Translations under genes and position numbers: made by a program
In this document: piece by piece, positions 42,791 to 51,691 of the stretch
How the letters are laid out: each line of letters begins with the position of its first letter
Numbering within the stretch: the stretch's first letter is position 1
Notes under the pieces: model-generated
Told to the model about the DNA's origin: nothing
Seen by the model: only the letters and a program-made list of their open reading frames with translations
Database searches by the model: none
Assembly: GCA_035516035.1 (NCBI GenBank)
Contig: DATJAS010000006.1
Coordinates: forward strand, 1 to 64,000
DNA length: 64,000 bases
Origin: Fen-1273 sp035516035
Lineage (GTDB): Bacteria > Bacteroidota > Ignavibacteria > UBA10030 > UBA6906
Direction of reading: 5' to 3'

Positions 42791-44061
42791 TGTTCCGTAT
42801 CACGATATTCGTCGTCGTTGCCGGCCTCCAGTACCTCTGCTACCGCCATGCGCGCACATGGGCTGCACGGCGCTTTCCGGGGAGCCGTCGGGCGGCCACG
42901 CTGGTCAACGCCTTCTTCTCGCTCTTCGCCGTCACGCTCTTCGTCGCCGTGTTCCTCGGCATGGCGGGGGGTGCGCTCCCGGGATGGCTCACCGCACTCC
43001 TTGCACGCCCGTTCTACATCTGGCTCGGGGGAACGATCGGTCTCGGCCTCGCGCTCATTGTCTGGATGATTGTCACGGCCCCGCTGCGCCTGGGCAGGGC
43101 GATCGCCCTGCGCATCCCGCGCCTCGGCAGGGCCTACCGCGCGATCACGGCCCACCGGGGCGCGCGCCGGTTTGACGCAGCGCGCAGGGCCTTCCTCTTC
43201 CACGCCGCGGAGGGGGTGGCCGTGGCGTCGTTCGGCGGCGCGACATACGGGGTATTCCGGGGGCGGTACGGCTACCAGTACACGGACTCAACGATGGAGC
43301 TGGCCACACTCCCCCGGGAGCTGGACGGATTCACGATCGGCCTCCTCTCCGACATCCACTCCAGCTCGTTCATGACCAGGAGGGACATGGACGGCTACTG
43401 CCGCGGCGTGATGTCGCTCGGTGCCGACCTCATCGTCGTCCCGGGCGACTTCGTCAACAGCCAGACAAGCGAAGTGTATCCCTTTGCCGAATCGTTCAGC
43501 GCTTTGCATGCGCCCTGCGGCGTGTTCGGCGTCATGGGAAATCACGATTTCTACGCGGGGGACCCCGAGCGCGTCGCCCGCGAGGTCGACGGGTGCGGCG
43601 TCCGGCTCCTGAGAAACGACAGCGTGTTCATCGAGCGCGGCGGGGCCCGGTTTGCGCTCGCCGGCATCGACGACGTGGGGCGGCGGGAAACGGCCGCCGC
43701 ATACATGCGCCGCGCGCTCAGGTCCATTCCCGACGGCACCCCGAGGATCCTCCTCTCGCACAGGCCGTATTTCATCGGCGAGGCGGGCCTGGAGGGGGTC
43801 GACCTTGTGCTGAGCGGGCACACGCACGGGGGACAGATCGTCCTCGGGCAGATCGGCGGCATCACGCTGACACCGGCCGCCCTGGCTTCTCCGTACATCT
43901 GGGGAAAATACAGGCTGGGGCGGACACAGATGTACGTCTCCAGGGGGATCGGGACGGTGGGGCTCCCCATGAGAATCAACTGTCCCCCCGAGATTACCAA
44001 GATCACGCTCAGGGCCGCCTCACCGCCCCCCGGGGGGAGCGCCGATGCCCACGGCGCGTGA
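42790..44061 (+). CDS. Membrane metallophosphoesterase (YkuE/YaeI-like)
   Basis: The 423-residue product has three to four N-terminal membrane segments (first 120 residues), a possible Tat-like region, and a calcineurin-type phosphoesterase domain: L-L-S-D-I-H-S-S, V-P-G-D-F-V-N, G-N-H-D-F-Y and L-S-G-H-T-H-G-G-Q-I, so all metal ligands are present. Relatives act on lipid phosphates. In the cluster it could trim a lipid-phosphate intermediate. The ATG shares one base with the previous stop (TGATG). Confidence 0.85.
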   Translation: MFRITIFVVVAGLQYLCYRHARTWAARRFPGSRRAATLVNAFFSLFAVTLFVAVFLGMAGGALPGWLTALLARPFYIWLGGTIGLGLALIVWMIVTAPLRLGRAIALRIPRLGRAYRAITAHRGARRFDAARRAFLFHAAEGVAVASFGGATYGVFRGRYGYQYTDSTMELATLPRELDGFTIGLLSDIHSSSFMTRRDMDGYCRGVMSLGADLIVVPGDFVNSQTSEVYPFAESFSALHAPCGVFGVMGNHDFYAGDPERVAREVDGCGVRLLRNDSVFIERGGARFALAGIDDVGRRETAAAYMRRALRSIPDGTPRILLSHRPYFIGEAGLEGVDLVLSGHTHGGQIVLGQIGGITLTPAALASPYIWGKYRLGRTQMYVSRGIGTVGLPMRINCPPEITKITLRAASPPPGGSADAHGA

Positions 44062-45775
44062 GACGGCATCCCCGGGAGCGGACCGACCCCCCTTCCTCCC
44101 GAACGTGCGGTTCCTCTGGAGATTTGCCAGGGAGCGGAGGACACGGCTCGCACTCGCGCTAGCGGCGCTCACACTGGTGTCCGCGACATCGCTCCTCTAT
44201 CCGTGGCTCCTGAAGGTGATGATCGACCGCCTCGGCCGCGGCGCTCCCCCGGAAGCGGGCATCGGGGGGATGGCAACTCTCCTCATCGCGGTGCTCGCGC
44301 TCTCGGGGGCCGCGGGCTACTACGAGCAGGTGGAGCTGAAGAAACTCGGGTACCTCCTCCGCAACGCGGTGCGCGAGTCGCTCCACGCATCCCTTCTCGC
44401 CCGGGAAATGGCGTTTCACCGGGCTTCGCGACTGGGGGAGCTTTCTGCGCGCGCCTCCGCCGACGTCGGCACGCTTGCGGACATCTACACGGGACTCCTC
44501 GCCCCCGCGATCCAGAACGCCCTCTTCATCGCAGGATGCCTTGCCCTCATGCTCCTGCTGAACTGGCTCGCCACGATACTCGTCCTCCTCCTGGTCCTCG
44601 CGCCGCTGCCGGTCATCGCACGCCTGGGACGGAAGATCCGCGCAGCGACCGCGCACGGGCGCGCGGGCGCGGCGCGCGCACATGCGCTGTTCGAAGAATC
44701 GCTCTCCGCGATCCGCGAGATCAAGGCGTTCTCGCGCGAGCGCCTCGAGGCTTCACGGTATGCCGGCGCCCTCCGGGACGCCCTCCGGGGCGAAATGGAG
44801 GGAGCCGTGCTCCAGATCGGCATCAACCAGGTCGTCTACATGCTCGCCTCCGGCGCGCTCCTGGCGATATTCTTCCTGGGGACGCGTCGCACGTTTCTCC
44901 CGGCGTGGTCGCTTGGCGACGTGGTGGCGTTTTACTTTTACTCGTACACGATGATGATGGCGGTCCTTTCCGCGGGGAAAGTCGTTCTCTCGGCGCACGA
45001 AACCGCGGGGGCGCTCGAACGGGTCATTGAGCTCGCTGCGCCTGCAGCGGCCCCCCCCCACGCTGACTCCGTGCGAGAGACGCCCCGCGGCACGGCGATC
45101 GAAATGGAAGGCGTCCGGTTCTCGTATGACGGCGAGAGGCAAATCCTGGACGGCGTGTCGCTCGCCATCCCCCCGGGCACGTGGCAGGTCATCACCGGTC
45201 CCTCGGGGAGCGGCAAATCGACGCTCGCCGCGCTCCTCATCGGGCTCTACCGGCCCGATGCGGGGAGCGTGCGCGTTGGAGGACTCGCTCCCGATGCGGG
45301 GCTCTCCCGCGCCCGGGACGTCGGGTACGCGGGACAGGAGCCACTCCTCCTGCACGGCACGCTGCGGGAGAACATCGCGTTCGCCGACGCCCCCGCGACA
45401 GGAGCGATGATCGCGGGGGTCGTCGAGGCGTGCTGCCTCGCGCCCCTCGTACGGTCGCTCCCCCTGGGACTCGACACGCCGGTGGGCGAGCGGGGGTACA
45501 CGCTCAGCGGCGGCGAGAAATCCCGCGTGGCGATCGCGCGCGCGCTCCTGCACGACCCTCCCCTCCTGATCCTGGACGAGGTGAACACGATGCTGGACGC
45601 CGGGACGGAACGGGCGCTCTGGAGGAATCTGACCGCGCTTCGCCGGGGGCTGACCACGATCGTCATCACGCACCACGCCGGGGGAGTCCCGGGCGGGGAG
45701 GGGGCCCTCGAACTCCGCGGGGGAGTCGTTCTCCAGCAGGCCGCCGGCGCGCTCGTCGGCGCGGGAGCGCGATGA
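44045..45775 (+). CDS. MsbA-like ABC exporter (fused membrane and ATPase domains)
   Basis: The 576-residue half-transporter has about six membrane segments (residues 20-320) and a C-terminal ATPase: Walker A G-P-S-G-S-G-K-S-T near residue 385, signature L-S-G-G-E-K-S-R, Walker B L-L-I-L-D-E-V-N, H-loop I-T-H-H. It should work as a homodimer that flips a lipid or exports a small product. Its place inside the cluster points to the cluster's own product as cargo. It overlaps the phosphoesterase gene by 17 bp. Confidence 0.88.
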   Translation: MPTARETASPGADRPPFLPNVRFLWRFARERRTRLALALAALTLVSATSLLYPWLLKVMIDRLGRGAPPEAGIGGMATLLIAVLALSGAAGYYEQVELKKLGYLLRNAVRESLHASLLAREMAFHRASRLGELSARASADVGTLADIYTGLLAPAIQNALFIAGCLALMLLLNWLATILVLLLVLAPLPVIARLGRKIRAATAHGRAGAARAHALFEESLSAIREIKAFSRERLEASRYAGALRDALRGEMEGAVLQIGINQVVYMLASGALLAIFFLGTRRTFLPAWSLGDVVAFYFYSYTMMMAVLSAGKVVLSAHETAGALERVIELAAPAAAPPHADSVRETPRGTAIEMEGVRFSYDGERQILDGVSLAIPPGTWQVITGPSGSGKSTLAALLIGLYRPDAGSVRVGGLAPDAGLSRARDVGYAGQEPLLLHGTLRENIAFADAPATGAMIAGVVEACCLAPLVRSLPLGLDTPVGERGYTLSGGEKSRVAIARALLHDPPLLILDEVNTMLDAGTERALWRNLTALRRGLTTIVITHHAGGVPGGEGALELRGGVVLQQAAGALVGAGAR

Positions 45776-46950
45776 CGCGCGTCGCCATGTTCATACACGG
45801 CGGGATCGTCCCCCCCGCATCGACGGAGAGCGTCCCGGCTCTCTGTGCGCTCGTGGACGCCCTCTCCGTGTCGTGCGACGTGACCGTGTATACGACCGTC
45901 GGGCCCGACGGCCGGGACGCGCCGTTCCATGCCGGGAAGGCGCTCGTGAAATTCGTCCGCGCGCGGCAGGACGACAGTCCCCTCCGCAGAGCGCTGGCCA
46001 CATCGCGCGCATTCCTGGCAGACCGGCGGCGGGAACCGTACGATCTCGTGCACGGATTCTGGGGGCTCCCCGGGGGACTCGCAGCCGTCGTCGCCGCGCG
46101 CATGGCGGGACTCCCCGCGGTCGTCACGCTCCTGGGGGGCGAGGCGGCCGCGCTTCGCTCGATCGGCTACGGGAACATGCGCACCGCACCGGGACGCGCG
46201 CTGACGCTCCGCGTCTGCCGGGATGCCGACGCGCTGACGCTGCTGACCCGGGCGCAGCTTGCGGGACTCCGGCGCTTCGGGTTCGAGCGGGAGGAAGGAG
46301 TGTACGTGATCCCGTTCGGGGCGGATGCCGCGCTCTTCCCCCCCGTCAACGCGTTCCCGCCGGCTCCCCCCTTTCAATTCCTCCACGTCGGGCACATCAA
46401 CCGGGTGAAAGACCAGGCGACGCTGCTCCGGGCGTTTCGCTCCGTGCGCGCCGAAATCGACTGCAGGCTCCGGATCGTCGGTGAGGACACGCTCGGCGGA
46501 TCGCTCCAGGCGCTGGCACGCGAACTGGGCGTGGCGCACGACGTGACATTCACGGGGTACGCGGACCACGGGTCGCTCGGCGCGCATTTTGCCCGGGCTC
46601 ACCTCCTCATCCACACGTCGCTCTACGAAGGAGAGGGGGTCGTCTTCGCGGAAGCCGCCTCATCGGGCCTTCCGATCTGCGGTACGGAGGTCGGTCTCTG
46701 TGCGGACCTCGGTCCCGCGTTTGCCACGACCGTCCCCCCGGGGGAGCCGGCACGGCTCGCGGGCGCGATTCTCGGACTCCTGCGCGACCCCGGGGCGATG
46801 GAGCGACAGCGCGCGCACGCGCTCGCCTGGGCGCACGCGCACACGCCAGCCTGGACGGCCGGCCAGTTCACACGCATCTACGGGGAGCTTGCAGGGGGGA
46901 CGCACTCCCCGCGCGCACTTCCCGAAGCCGCCTGGAGTCCGCCCGCATGA
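45772..46950 (+). CDS. Glycosyltransferase family 4 (GT-B fold)
   Basis: The 392-residue product has the GT4 C-terminal core: F-L-H-V-G-H-I-N-R-V-K-D-Q-A-T-L-L-R-A-F and the donor-binding S-L-Y-E-G-E-G-V-V-F-A-E-A-A-S-S-G-L-P (E-x7-E type). G-G-E-A-A-A-L near residue 120 is in the N-terminal domain. It should transfer a sugar from a nucleotide donor to the cluster's acceptor. ATGA overlap with the exporter gene. Confidence 0.88.
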   Translation: MTRVAMFIHGGIVPPASTESVPALCALVDALSVSCDVTVYTTVGPDGRDAPFHAGKALVKFVRARQDDSPLRRALATSRAFLADRRREPYDLVHGFWGLPGGLAAVVAARMAGLPAVVTLLGGEAAALRSIGYGNMRTAPGRALTLRVCRDADALTLLTRAQLAGLRRFGFEREEGVYVIPFGADAALFPPVNAFPPAPPFQFLHVGHINRVKDQATLLRAFRSVRAEIDCRLRIVGEDTLGGSLQALARELGVAHDVTFTGYADHGSLGAHFARAHLLIHTSLYEGEGVVFAEAASSGLPICGTEVGLCADLGPAFATTVPPGEPARLAGAILGLLRDPGAMERQRAHALAWAHAHTPAWTAGQFTRIYGELAGGTHSPRALPEAAWSPPA

Positions 46951-48416
46951 TCGCACTGGTAAATCCCCGTTCCACGCGGTGGAGGTACAGGATCCCCCTT
47001 TCCGTCCTGTCGCTCGGGGCCTCGCTCGAGGGGCGATTCCCGTACGAGATCCTCGACGGCAACCTCCACCCGGATGCCGGCGAAGCGCTCCTCGGCCTCA
47101 TCAGGGACCGGGGAGTCCGCTACCTTGGACTCACGGTGATGCCGGGACCGCAACTTGAAGAATCGATCCGGCTCTCGCGCCTCGTGCGCGAGCGGGAGCC
47201 CGCCGTCACGATTATCTGGGGAGGATACTTCCCCACGCTCCATCCCGACGTCGTGCTCGGCGCGCCGTACGTGGATTGTGTGATCCGCGACCAGGGGGAC
47301 CACGCGCTCCCGGCGCTCATCGAGCGCCTCGAGCGGGGAGAGTCTCCGGGCGGGATCCCCGGCGTGTCGTTCAAAGAGAACGGGATACGGCACAACGAAA
47401 AGCAGAAGCTGATCGACCCCAACACGCTCCCCCCTCTTCCCTACGACCGCGTGGACATTCCCCGCTATATCGGGCGGACGTGCCTGGGAACGCGGACGGT
47501 CAACTACCACTCCAGCGTCGGGTGCCCGTTTCTGTGCGGCTTCTGCGCGGTCGCGGCCTCGTACGGCGCGCGGTGGATCGGTCTGGCACCGGAGCGGATC
47601 GCGGCGGATCTCCGGTGGTTCAGGGAGCGCCACGGCGTCAACGCGGTCGAATTCCACGACAACAATTTCTTCACATCCGAGCGGCGGACGCTCGAATTCG
47701 CCGAGAGAATCGCCCCCGAAGGGCTCGCCTGGTGGGGGGAAGCGCGCCCCGACACGCTGCTCGCGTACGACGACCGGACCTGGCGCGCGATGCAGCGCTC
47801 CGGCTGCGCCATGATTTTCATGGGCGCGGAGTCGGGCTCGAGCGAGGTGCTGAGGCTGATGGACAAGGGGGGGACACAGACACCGGAGACGGTGCTCGCG
47901 CTCGCCGAGCGGATGCGGGAATACGGCATCGTCCCGGAATTCTCGTTCGTGATGGGAAGCCCGACGGCGACTGTCGACGAGGACATCGAACGGGACATCC
48001 GGTTTATCCGCAGGATCAAGATGATCAACCCCGCGGCGGAGATCGTCATGTACGTTTACTCCCCGGTGAATTTCTCTGACGCGGAACTCTTCGCCGCCGC
48101 CCGGAAAGACGACTTCGCCTACCCCCGCACGCTGGACGACTGGATGCGCCCGGAGTGGCGGATGCACGATCTGCGCAAGCGCCCCGTCACCCCCTGGCTG
48201 CGCAGGCGGCACATCGCGCGGATCAGGAACTTCGAGCGGGTGCTGAACGCCCGTTATCCGACGCGGTCCGATCTGAGGCTGACTGCGGCACGGAAGGGGA
48301 TGCTCGGTGCCCTGGGCCGCTGGCGGTACGACCTGGGGATCTACGCGGCCCCCCTTGAAATCGCGCTGGCCCAGCGGCTCATCCGGTACCGCCAGCCCGA
48401 GACGGAGGGATTCTGA
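46947..48416 (+). CDS. B12-binding-domain radical SAM protein (second of two)
   Basis: The 489-residue product has an N-terminal B12-binding-type Rossmann region (residues 1-140, with I-I-W-G-G-Y-F-P-T-L-H-P-D) and the cluster motif C-P-F-L-C-G-F-C. F-M-G-A-E-S-G-S and F-S-F-V-M-G-S-P are typical later motifs. It is more canonical than the first copy in the H-P-D-V region. It may install a methyl or alter ring carbon. It overlaps the glycosyltransferase gene by 4 bp and shares one base with the methyltransferase start. Confidence 0.87.
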   Translation: MIALVNPRSTRWRYRIPLSVLSLGASLEGRFPYEILDGNLHPDAGEALLGLIRDRGVRYLGLTVMPGPQLEESIRLSRLVREREPAVTIIWGGYFPTLHPDVVLGAPYVDCVIRDQGDHALPALIERLERGESPGGIPGVSFKENGIRHNEKQKLIDPNTLPPLPYDRVDIPRYIGRTCLGTRTVNYHSSVGCPFLCGFCAVAASYGARWIGLAPERIAADLRWFRERHGVNAVEFHDNNFFTSERRTLEFAERIAPEGLAWWGEARPDTLLAYDDRTWRAMQRSGCAMIFMGAESGSSEVLRLMDKGGTQTPETVLALAERMREYGIVPEFSFVMGSPTATVDEDIERDIRFIRRIKMINPAAEIVMYVYSPVNFSDAELFAAARKDDFAYPRTLDDWMRPEWRMHDLRKRPVTPWLRRRHIARIRNFERVLNARYPTRSDLRLTAARKGMLGALGRWRYDLGIYAAPLEIALAQRLIRYRQPETEGF

Positions 48417-49267
48417 TGACGGGCCAGGGAGCATACCCCGACGAGGGCGCCGCCGCGGGGCACGCTGAGCTCGCGGGAGATTTCCACGACGCGATGGCCG
48501 CATCGTACGACCGGACGTTCGGGCGCCCGGGGCCGGGCGCGCGGATCCGCGCGCGCGTCCAGGAGGCGCTCTTCGCCGCCTTCCGTCCCGGGGAGCGCGT
48601 GCTCGAACTGAACTGCGGCACGGGCACGGACGCCGTTGCACTTGCACTGCGCGGCATTCGCGTGACCGCCACGGATATCTCCCCCGCCATGGTCGCCGAG
48701 GCGCGTGCAAAGGCGCGCCGCAGCGGGGTGGAGGATCTCGTCAGCACTGCCGTCATGGACGCGGCAGACCCCGGCGCCCCCGACGGGCGGCTCTTTGACG
48801 GTGCGTTTTCAAATTTCGACGGGCTCAACGAGCTCGGGAACATCGCCGCGTTCGCCGGCCGCATCGGCGGTCACCTCGCCCCCGGCGCCCCCCTCCTGTG
48901 CATGGTGCTCAACCCCGTCTGCCTCTGGGAGGTCGCCTATTTCGCTGCAACGCTACGCCCCCGGCGCGCGCTCAGGAGGATTCTGGCCAGGGGTGAAGAG
49001 CTGGCTCCCCTGCACGCCGCTGCCCCCCTGAAGCTCTACTCCCCCGGCCGATTTGCGTCGTATTTCAGGCGCGATTTCACCGTTGCGGCAGTACGGCGCT
49101 TCGGCCTCCTCCTCCCTCCTGCCGGTTTCGGCAGGCTCTACGCCACGCGCGCATCACTCATGAGGAGGCTTGAGCCCTGGGACGAGGGGATCGCCCGCCT
49201 GTTCCCGCTCCGCTACCTGTGCGACCACTACCTGATCACGCTGCGCAGGCGGGGAGCCCTCAGGTGA
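48416..49267 (+). CDS. Class I SAM-dependent methyltransferase
   Basis: The 283-residue product has the motif I segment V-L-E-L-N-C-G-T-G-T-D-A and motif II T-D-I-S-P-A-M. The acceptor is unknown. L-Y-S-P-G-R-F near residue 200 is similar to small-molecule methyltransferases. The ATG shares a base with the preceding stop, and the stop overlaps the next GTG. Confidence 0.85.
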   Translation: MTGQGAYPDEGAAAGHAELAGDFHDAMAASYDRTFGRPGPGARIRARVQEALFAAFRPGERVLELNCGTGTDAVALALRGIRVTATDISPAMVAEARAKARRSGVEDLVSTAVMDAADPGAPDGRLFDGAFSNFDGLNELGNIAAFAGRIGGHLAPGAPLLCMVLNPVCLWEVAYFAATLRPRRALRRILARGEELAPLHAAAPLKLYSPGRFASYFRRDFTVAAVRRFGLLLPPAGFGRLYATRASLMRRLEPWDEGIARLFPLRYLCDHYLITLRRRGALR

Positions 49268-49998
49268 GCACGGGGGCCACAGCGGGCGCTCCGGGAGCGG
49301 TGAGGGGGAGACTCTGCGCGGGGCTGCTACGGCGCGCAAGCCACCGCCTGGCGCTCCGGCTTTACGTCCGCCGCGCGATGTCGCGTGAGGACCGCTTCAG
49401 GATGCTCGGCTTCGCACTCAGCGTACAACCGACGGTATTCCACCCCCGGCTCTTCGGCACGAGCAGGTTTTTCGGGAGATATCTCCGCACGCGTGATCTC
49501 CACCATGCGGAGATCCTCGAGATCGGCTGCGGCTCTGGCATCCTGTCCTTCGTCGCCGCCCGGAGAGGGGCGCGCGTGACGGCACTGGACATCAATCCCC
49601 GGGCCGTCCGCTGCACCGAGGCGAACGCCCGCTCGAACGGGCTTGAGGCGCGCGTCAACGTGCTCGAGAGCGACCTGTTCGACTCGCTCTCAGCCGGCCG
49701 CGCGTTCGACCACATCGTGTGGAATCCCCCGTTCTACGGTGCCGAACAGACAGACGACGCAAGCCGTGCCTGGAACGCGGGACCCGCATACGGAGTGATC
49801 AACCGGTTCGCACGCTCCGCGTGCCGCTTCCTCCGCCCCGGGGGATCGGTCATCCTCGTGACCTCCTCGGACGCGGGCGAACGTGAGATTCTCTCGGCCA
49901 TGGCGCGCGAGGGATTTGCAGCGTTGCTCCGCGCGCGCCGGAGGGGGCTCTTCGAAACGCTCAGCATATTCGAATTCAGGGGAGCGGCACGGGAATGA
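49264..49998 (+). CDS. SAM-dependent methyltransferase with N-P-P-F motif
   Basis: The 244-residue product has motif I E-I-G-C-G-S-G-I-L and the I-V-W-N-P-P-F-Y motif found in enzymes that methylate N atoms of amides or bases (PrmC/RsmC type). In the cluster it could act on a nitrogen of the product rather than on rRNA or release factor. GTG start, GTGA overlap. The N-terminal 80 residues are basic and specific to this gene. Confidence 0.78.
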   Translation: MSTGATAGAPGAVRGRLCAGLLRRASHRLALRLYVRRAMSREDRFRMLGFALSVQPTVFHPRLFGTSRFFGRYLRTRDLHHAEILEIGCGSGILSFVAARRGARVTALDINPRAVRCTEANARSNGLEARVNVLESDLFDSLSAGRAFDHIVWNPPFYGAEQTDDASRAWNAGPAYGVINRFARSACRFLRPGGSVILVTSSDAGEREILSAMAREGFAALLRARRRGLFETLSIFEFRGAARE

Positions 49999-51026
49999 GC
50001 GTCGGGGCCTTCCTCAACACGCTCGGCACGCGCTGCCACGCGCTTCCCGTCGTCATACTCTACGTGACCGAAGGGTGCAACCTGAAATGCATTTCCTGTT
50101 CGTACCGCGCCGCCCCTGAAGGGGAACTGACGCTGGGTGAGATCGCCGCGCTCGGCCGTTCTCTCCGCGAGGCGGGCCTCCGGCATATCGTCTATTCGGG
50201 GGGAGAACCCCTCACGCGGCGCGATTTCCCCGACATCTGCGCGCTCTTCGCGGCGCCGGCGGAGCGGAGCACGCTCCTCACGAACGGCCTCCTCCTGGAG
50301 AAGCGGTTCGCGGAAATCTCCCCGTTCCTGGACGAATTCATCGTATCGCTCGACGGCGCCGACGCAGCAACGCACGACGCGATCAGGGGGATCGCCTCGT
50401 ACGATCTGATCGTGCGGGGGCTCCGCCGCGTTGCTGATGCGGGAAGGGGAAAAGACGTCGCCATCCGCACGGTCGTGCAGAAGCGGAATTTCCGATCGCT
50501 CCCCGCGATGGTCTCCGCCGCACGGGAGATCGGTGCGGGGAGGATCTCGTTCCTGGCCGCCGACGTCCGATCATCGGGGTTCGGACGGCTTGAACGGGGG
50601 GAGGCCGCCCCCGCCGGGCAGTTGACGCTCGACCCGGAGGAATCTGCCGAGCTCCGCCGCATCGTCGAGCGCATGGCGGTCGAGTTTGCAGCGGAGTTCG
50701 AGACCCGGTTCATCGACCAGTCCCCTTCACGGATGCTCGACATCGCTTCCTACTACGAAGCGCTGAACGGGTCCCGCCCGTTCCCTCCCACTTCCTGCAA
50801 TGCCCCGATGGTCTCCACGGTCATCACATCCCGCGGAGACGTTCTCCCCTGCTACTTCCTCCCCCCTCTCGGCAACGTGCGCAGGGAGACGCTCGGCGCA
50901 CTCCTTGGCGGGGAGGCCGCCAGGAGGACCAGGCGCGACGTCCGCTCGCGCAGGCAGCCGGAGTGCGCGACGTGCGTCTGCACGCTCCGGGTCGGACCCG
51001 CACAGGCGCTCGCCGGTCGGTTCTGA
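49995..51026 (+). CDS. Radical SAM protein with SPASM-like C-terminus
   Basis: The 343-residue product has C-N-L-K-C-I-S-C (CxxxCxxC) near residue 30, S-G-G-E-P-L and S-L-D-G motifs, and a Cys-rich C-terminus (C-N-A-P, G-D-V-L-P-C-Y, C-A-T-C-V-C) that would hold an auxiliary cluster. SPASM enzymes usually modify peptides, and some act on other substrates. There is no room for a precursor peptide gene inside the cluster. It is the last of the ten genes. Confidence 0.85.
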   Translation: MSVGAFLNTLGTRCHALPVVILYVTEGCNLKCISCSYRAAPEGELTLGEIAALGRSLREAGLRHIVYSGGEPLTRRDFPDICALFAAPAERSTLLTNGLLLEKRFAEISPFLDEFIVSLDGADAATHDAIRGIASYDLIVRGLRRVADAGRGKDVAIRTVVQKRNFRSLPAMVSAAREIGAGRISFLAADVRSSGFGRLERGEAAPAGQLTLDPEESAELRRIVERMAVEFAAEFETRFIDQSPSRMLDIASYYEALNGSRPFPPTSCNAPMVSTVITSRGDVLPCYFLPPLGNVRRETLGALLGGEAARRTRRDVRSRRQPECATCVCTLRVGPAQALAGRF

Positions 51027-51051
51027 CTCCGCGGGTCGGTTTCCCGCACTG

Positions 51052-51080
51052 TTGATTGTCCCCCCCGTTTTCGGTAGTTT
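51052..51080 (+). promoter_or_regulatory. Putative promoter of tdk-pnp
   Basis: TTGATT (51052-51057), 17 bases including a C7 run, TAGTTT (51075-51080), 27 bases before the tdk ATG. Confidence 0.5.
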
Positions 51081-51107
51081 AGGGATTCACCAGCGAATTC
51101 CGCACAC

Positions 51108-51683
51108 ATGACAGCCCCCACCGCACACGATTCCCCCCTGAACACCGGCTGGATCGAAGTCATCGCCGGCTGCATGTTCAGCGGGAAAACCGAAGAACTG
51201 ATCCGCCGCATCCGCAGGGCACAGATCGCCCGCCAGCGGGTCGCGATATTCAAGCCGCGCATCGACAACCGCTACAGCACGGACCACATCGTCTCGCACA
51301 GCGAGGCGCGCATTGAATCCGTGAGCGTCGAGAGCTCAGCGGAGATCCTCCGGCTCTCGGCCGACGCATTCGTCATCGGGATCGACGAGGGGCAGTTTTT
51401 CGACATGGGACTCGTCGACGTCGCGGAAGAGCTCGCCAACCGGGGACGCCGCGTGATCATCGCCGGGCTGGACCAGGACTTCAGGGGCAAGCCCTTCGAG
51501 CCGATCCCGCAGCTCCTCGCCGTCGCCGAGTACATCACCAAGACGCTCGCCATCTGCGTCGTCTGCGGGAACCCCGCCGACAGGACGCAGAGGACCACCC
51601 CTTCGAGCGAGCGCGTCCTCGTCGGCGCGACCGACTCCTACGAGGCGCGGTGCAGGCGCTGCTTCCAGCCGCCGAAACAGTAG
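51108..51683 (+). CDS. tdk: Thymidine kinase (type II)
   Basis: The 191-residue product has the P-loop G-C-M-F-S-G-K-T-E-E-L, the D-E-G-Q-F-F motif and two CxxC pairs of the zinc lasso (C-V-V-C, C-R-R-C). It salvages thymidine to dTMP. It pairs with the purine nucleoside phosphorylase gene 8 bp downstream as a nucleoside salvage unit. Confidence 0.93.
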   Translation: MTAPTAHDSPLNTGWIEVIAGCMFSGKTEELIRRIRRAQIARQRVAIFKPRIDNRYSTDHIVSHSEARIESVSVESSAEILRLSADAFVIGIDEGQFFDMGLVDVAEELANRGRRVIIAGLDQDFRGKPFEPIPQLLAVAEYITKTLAICVVCGNPADRTQRTTPSSERVLVGATDSYEARCRRCFQPPKQ

Positions 51684-51691
51684 GCTCGTTC

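Noticed and set aside
46878..48710. Long minus-strand reading frame opposite the second radical SAM gene
   Set aside because: Shadow frame with Arg/Pro-rich low-complexity sequence; the plus-strand gene is certain.
51026..51060. Short GCGGG/CCCGC hairpin as terminator of the ten-gene cluster
   Set aside because: The stem is only 5 bp and no T-tract follows, so the end of the transcript cannot be fixed here.
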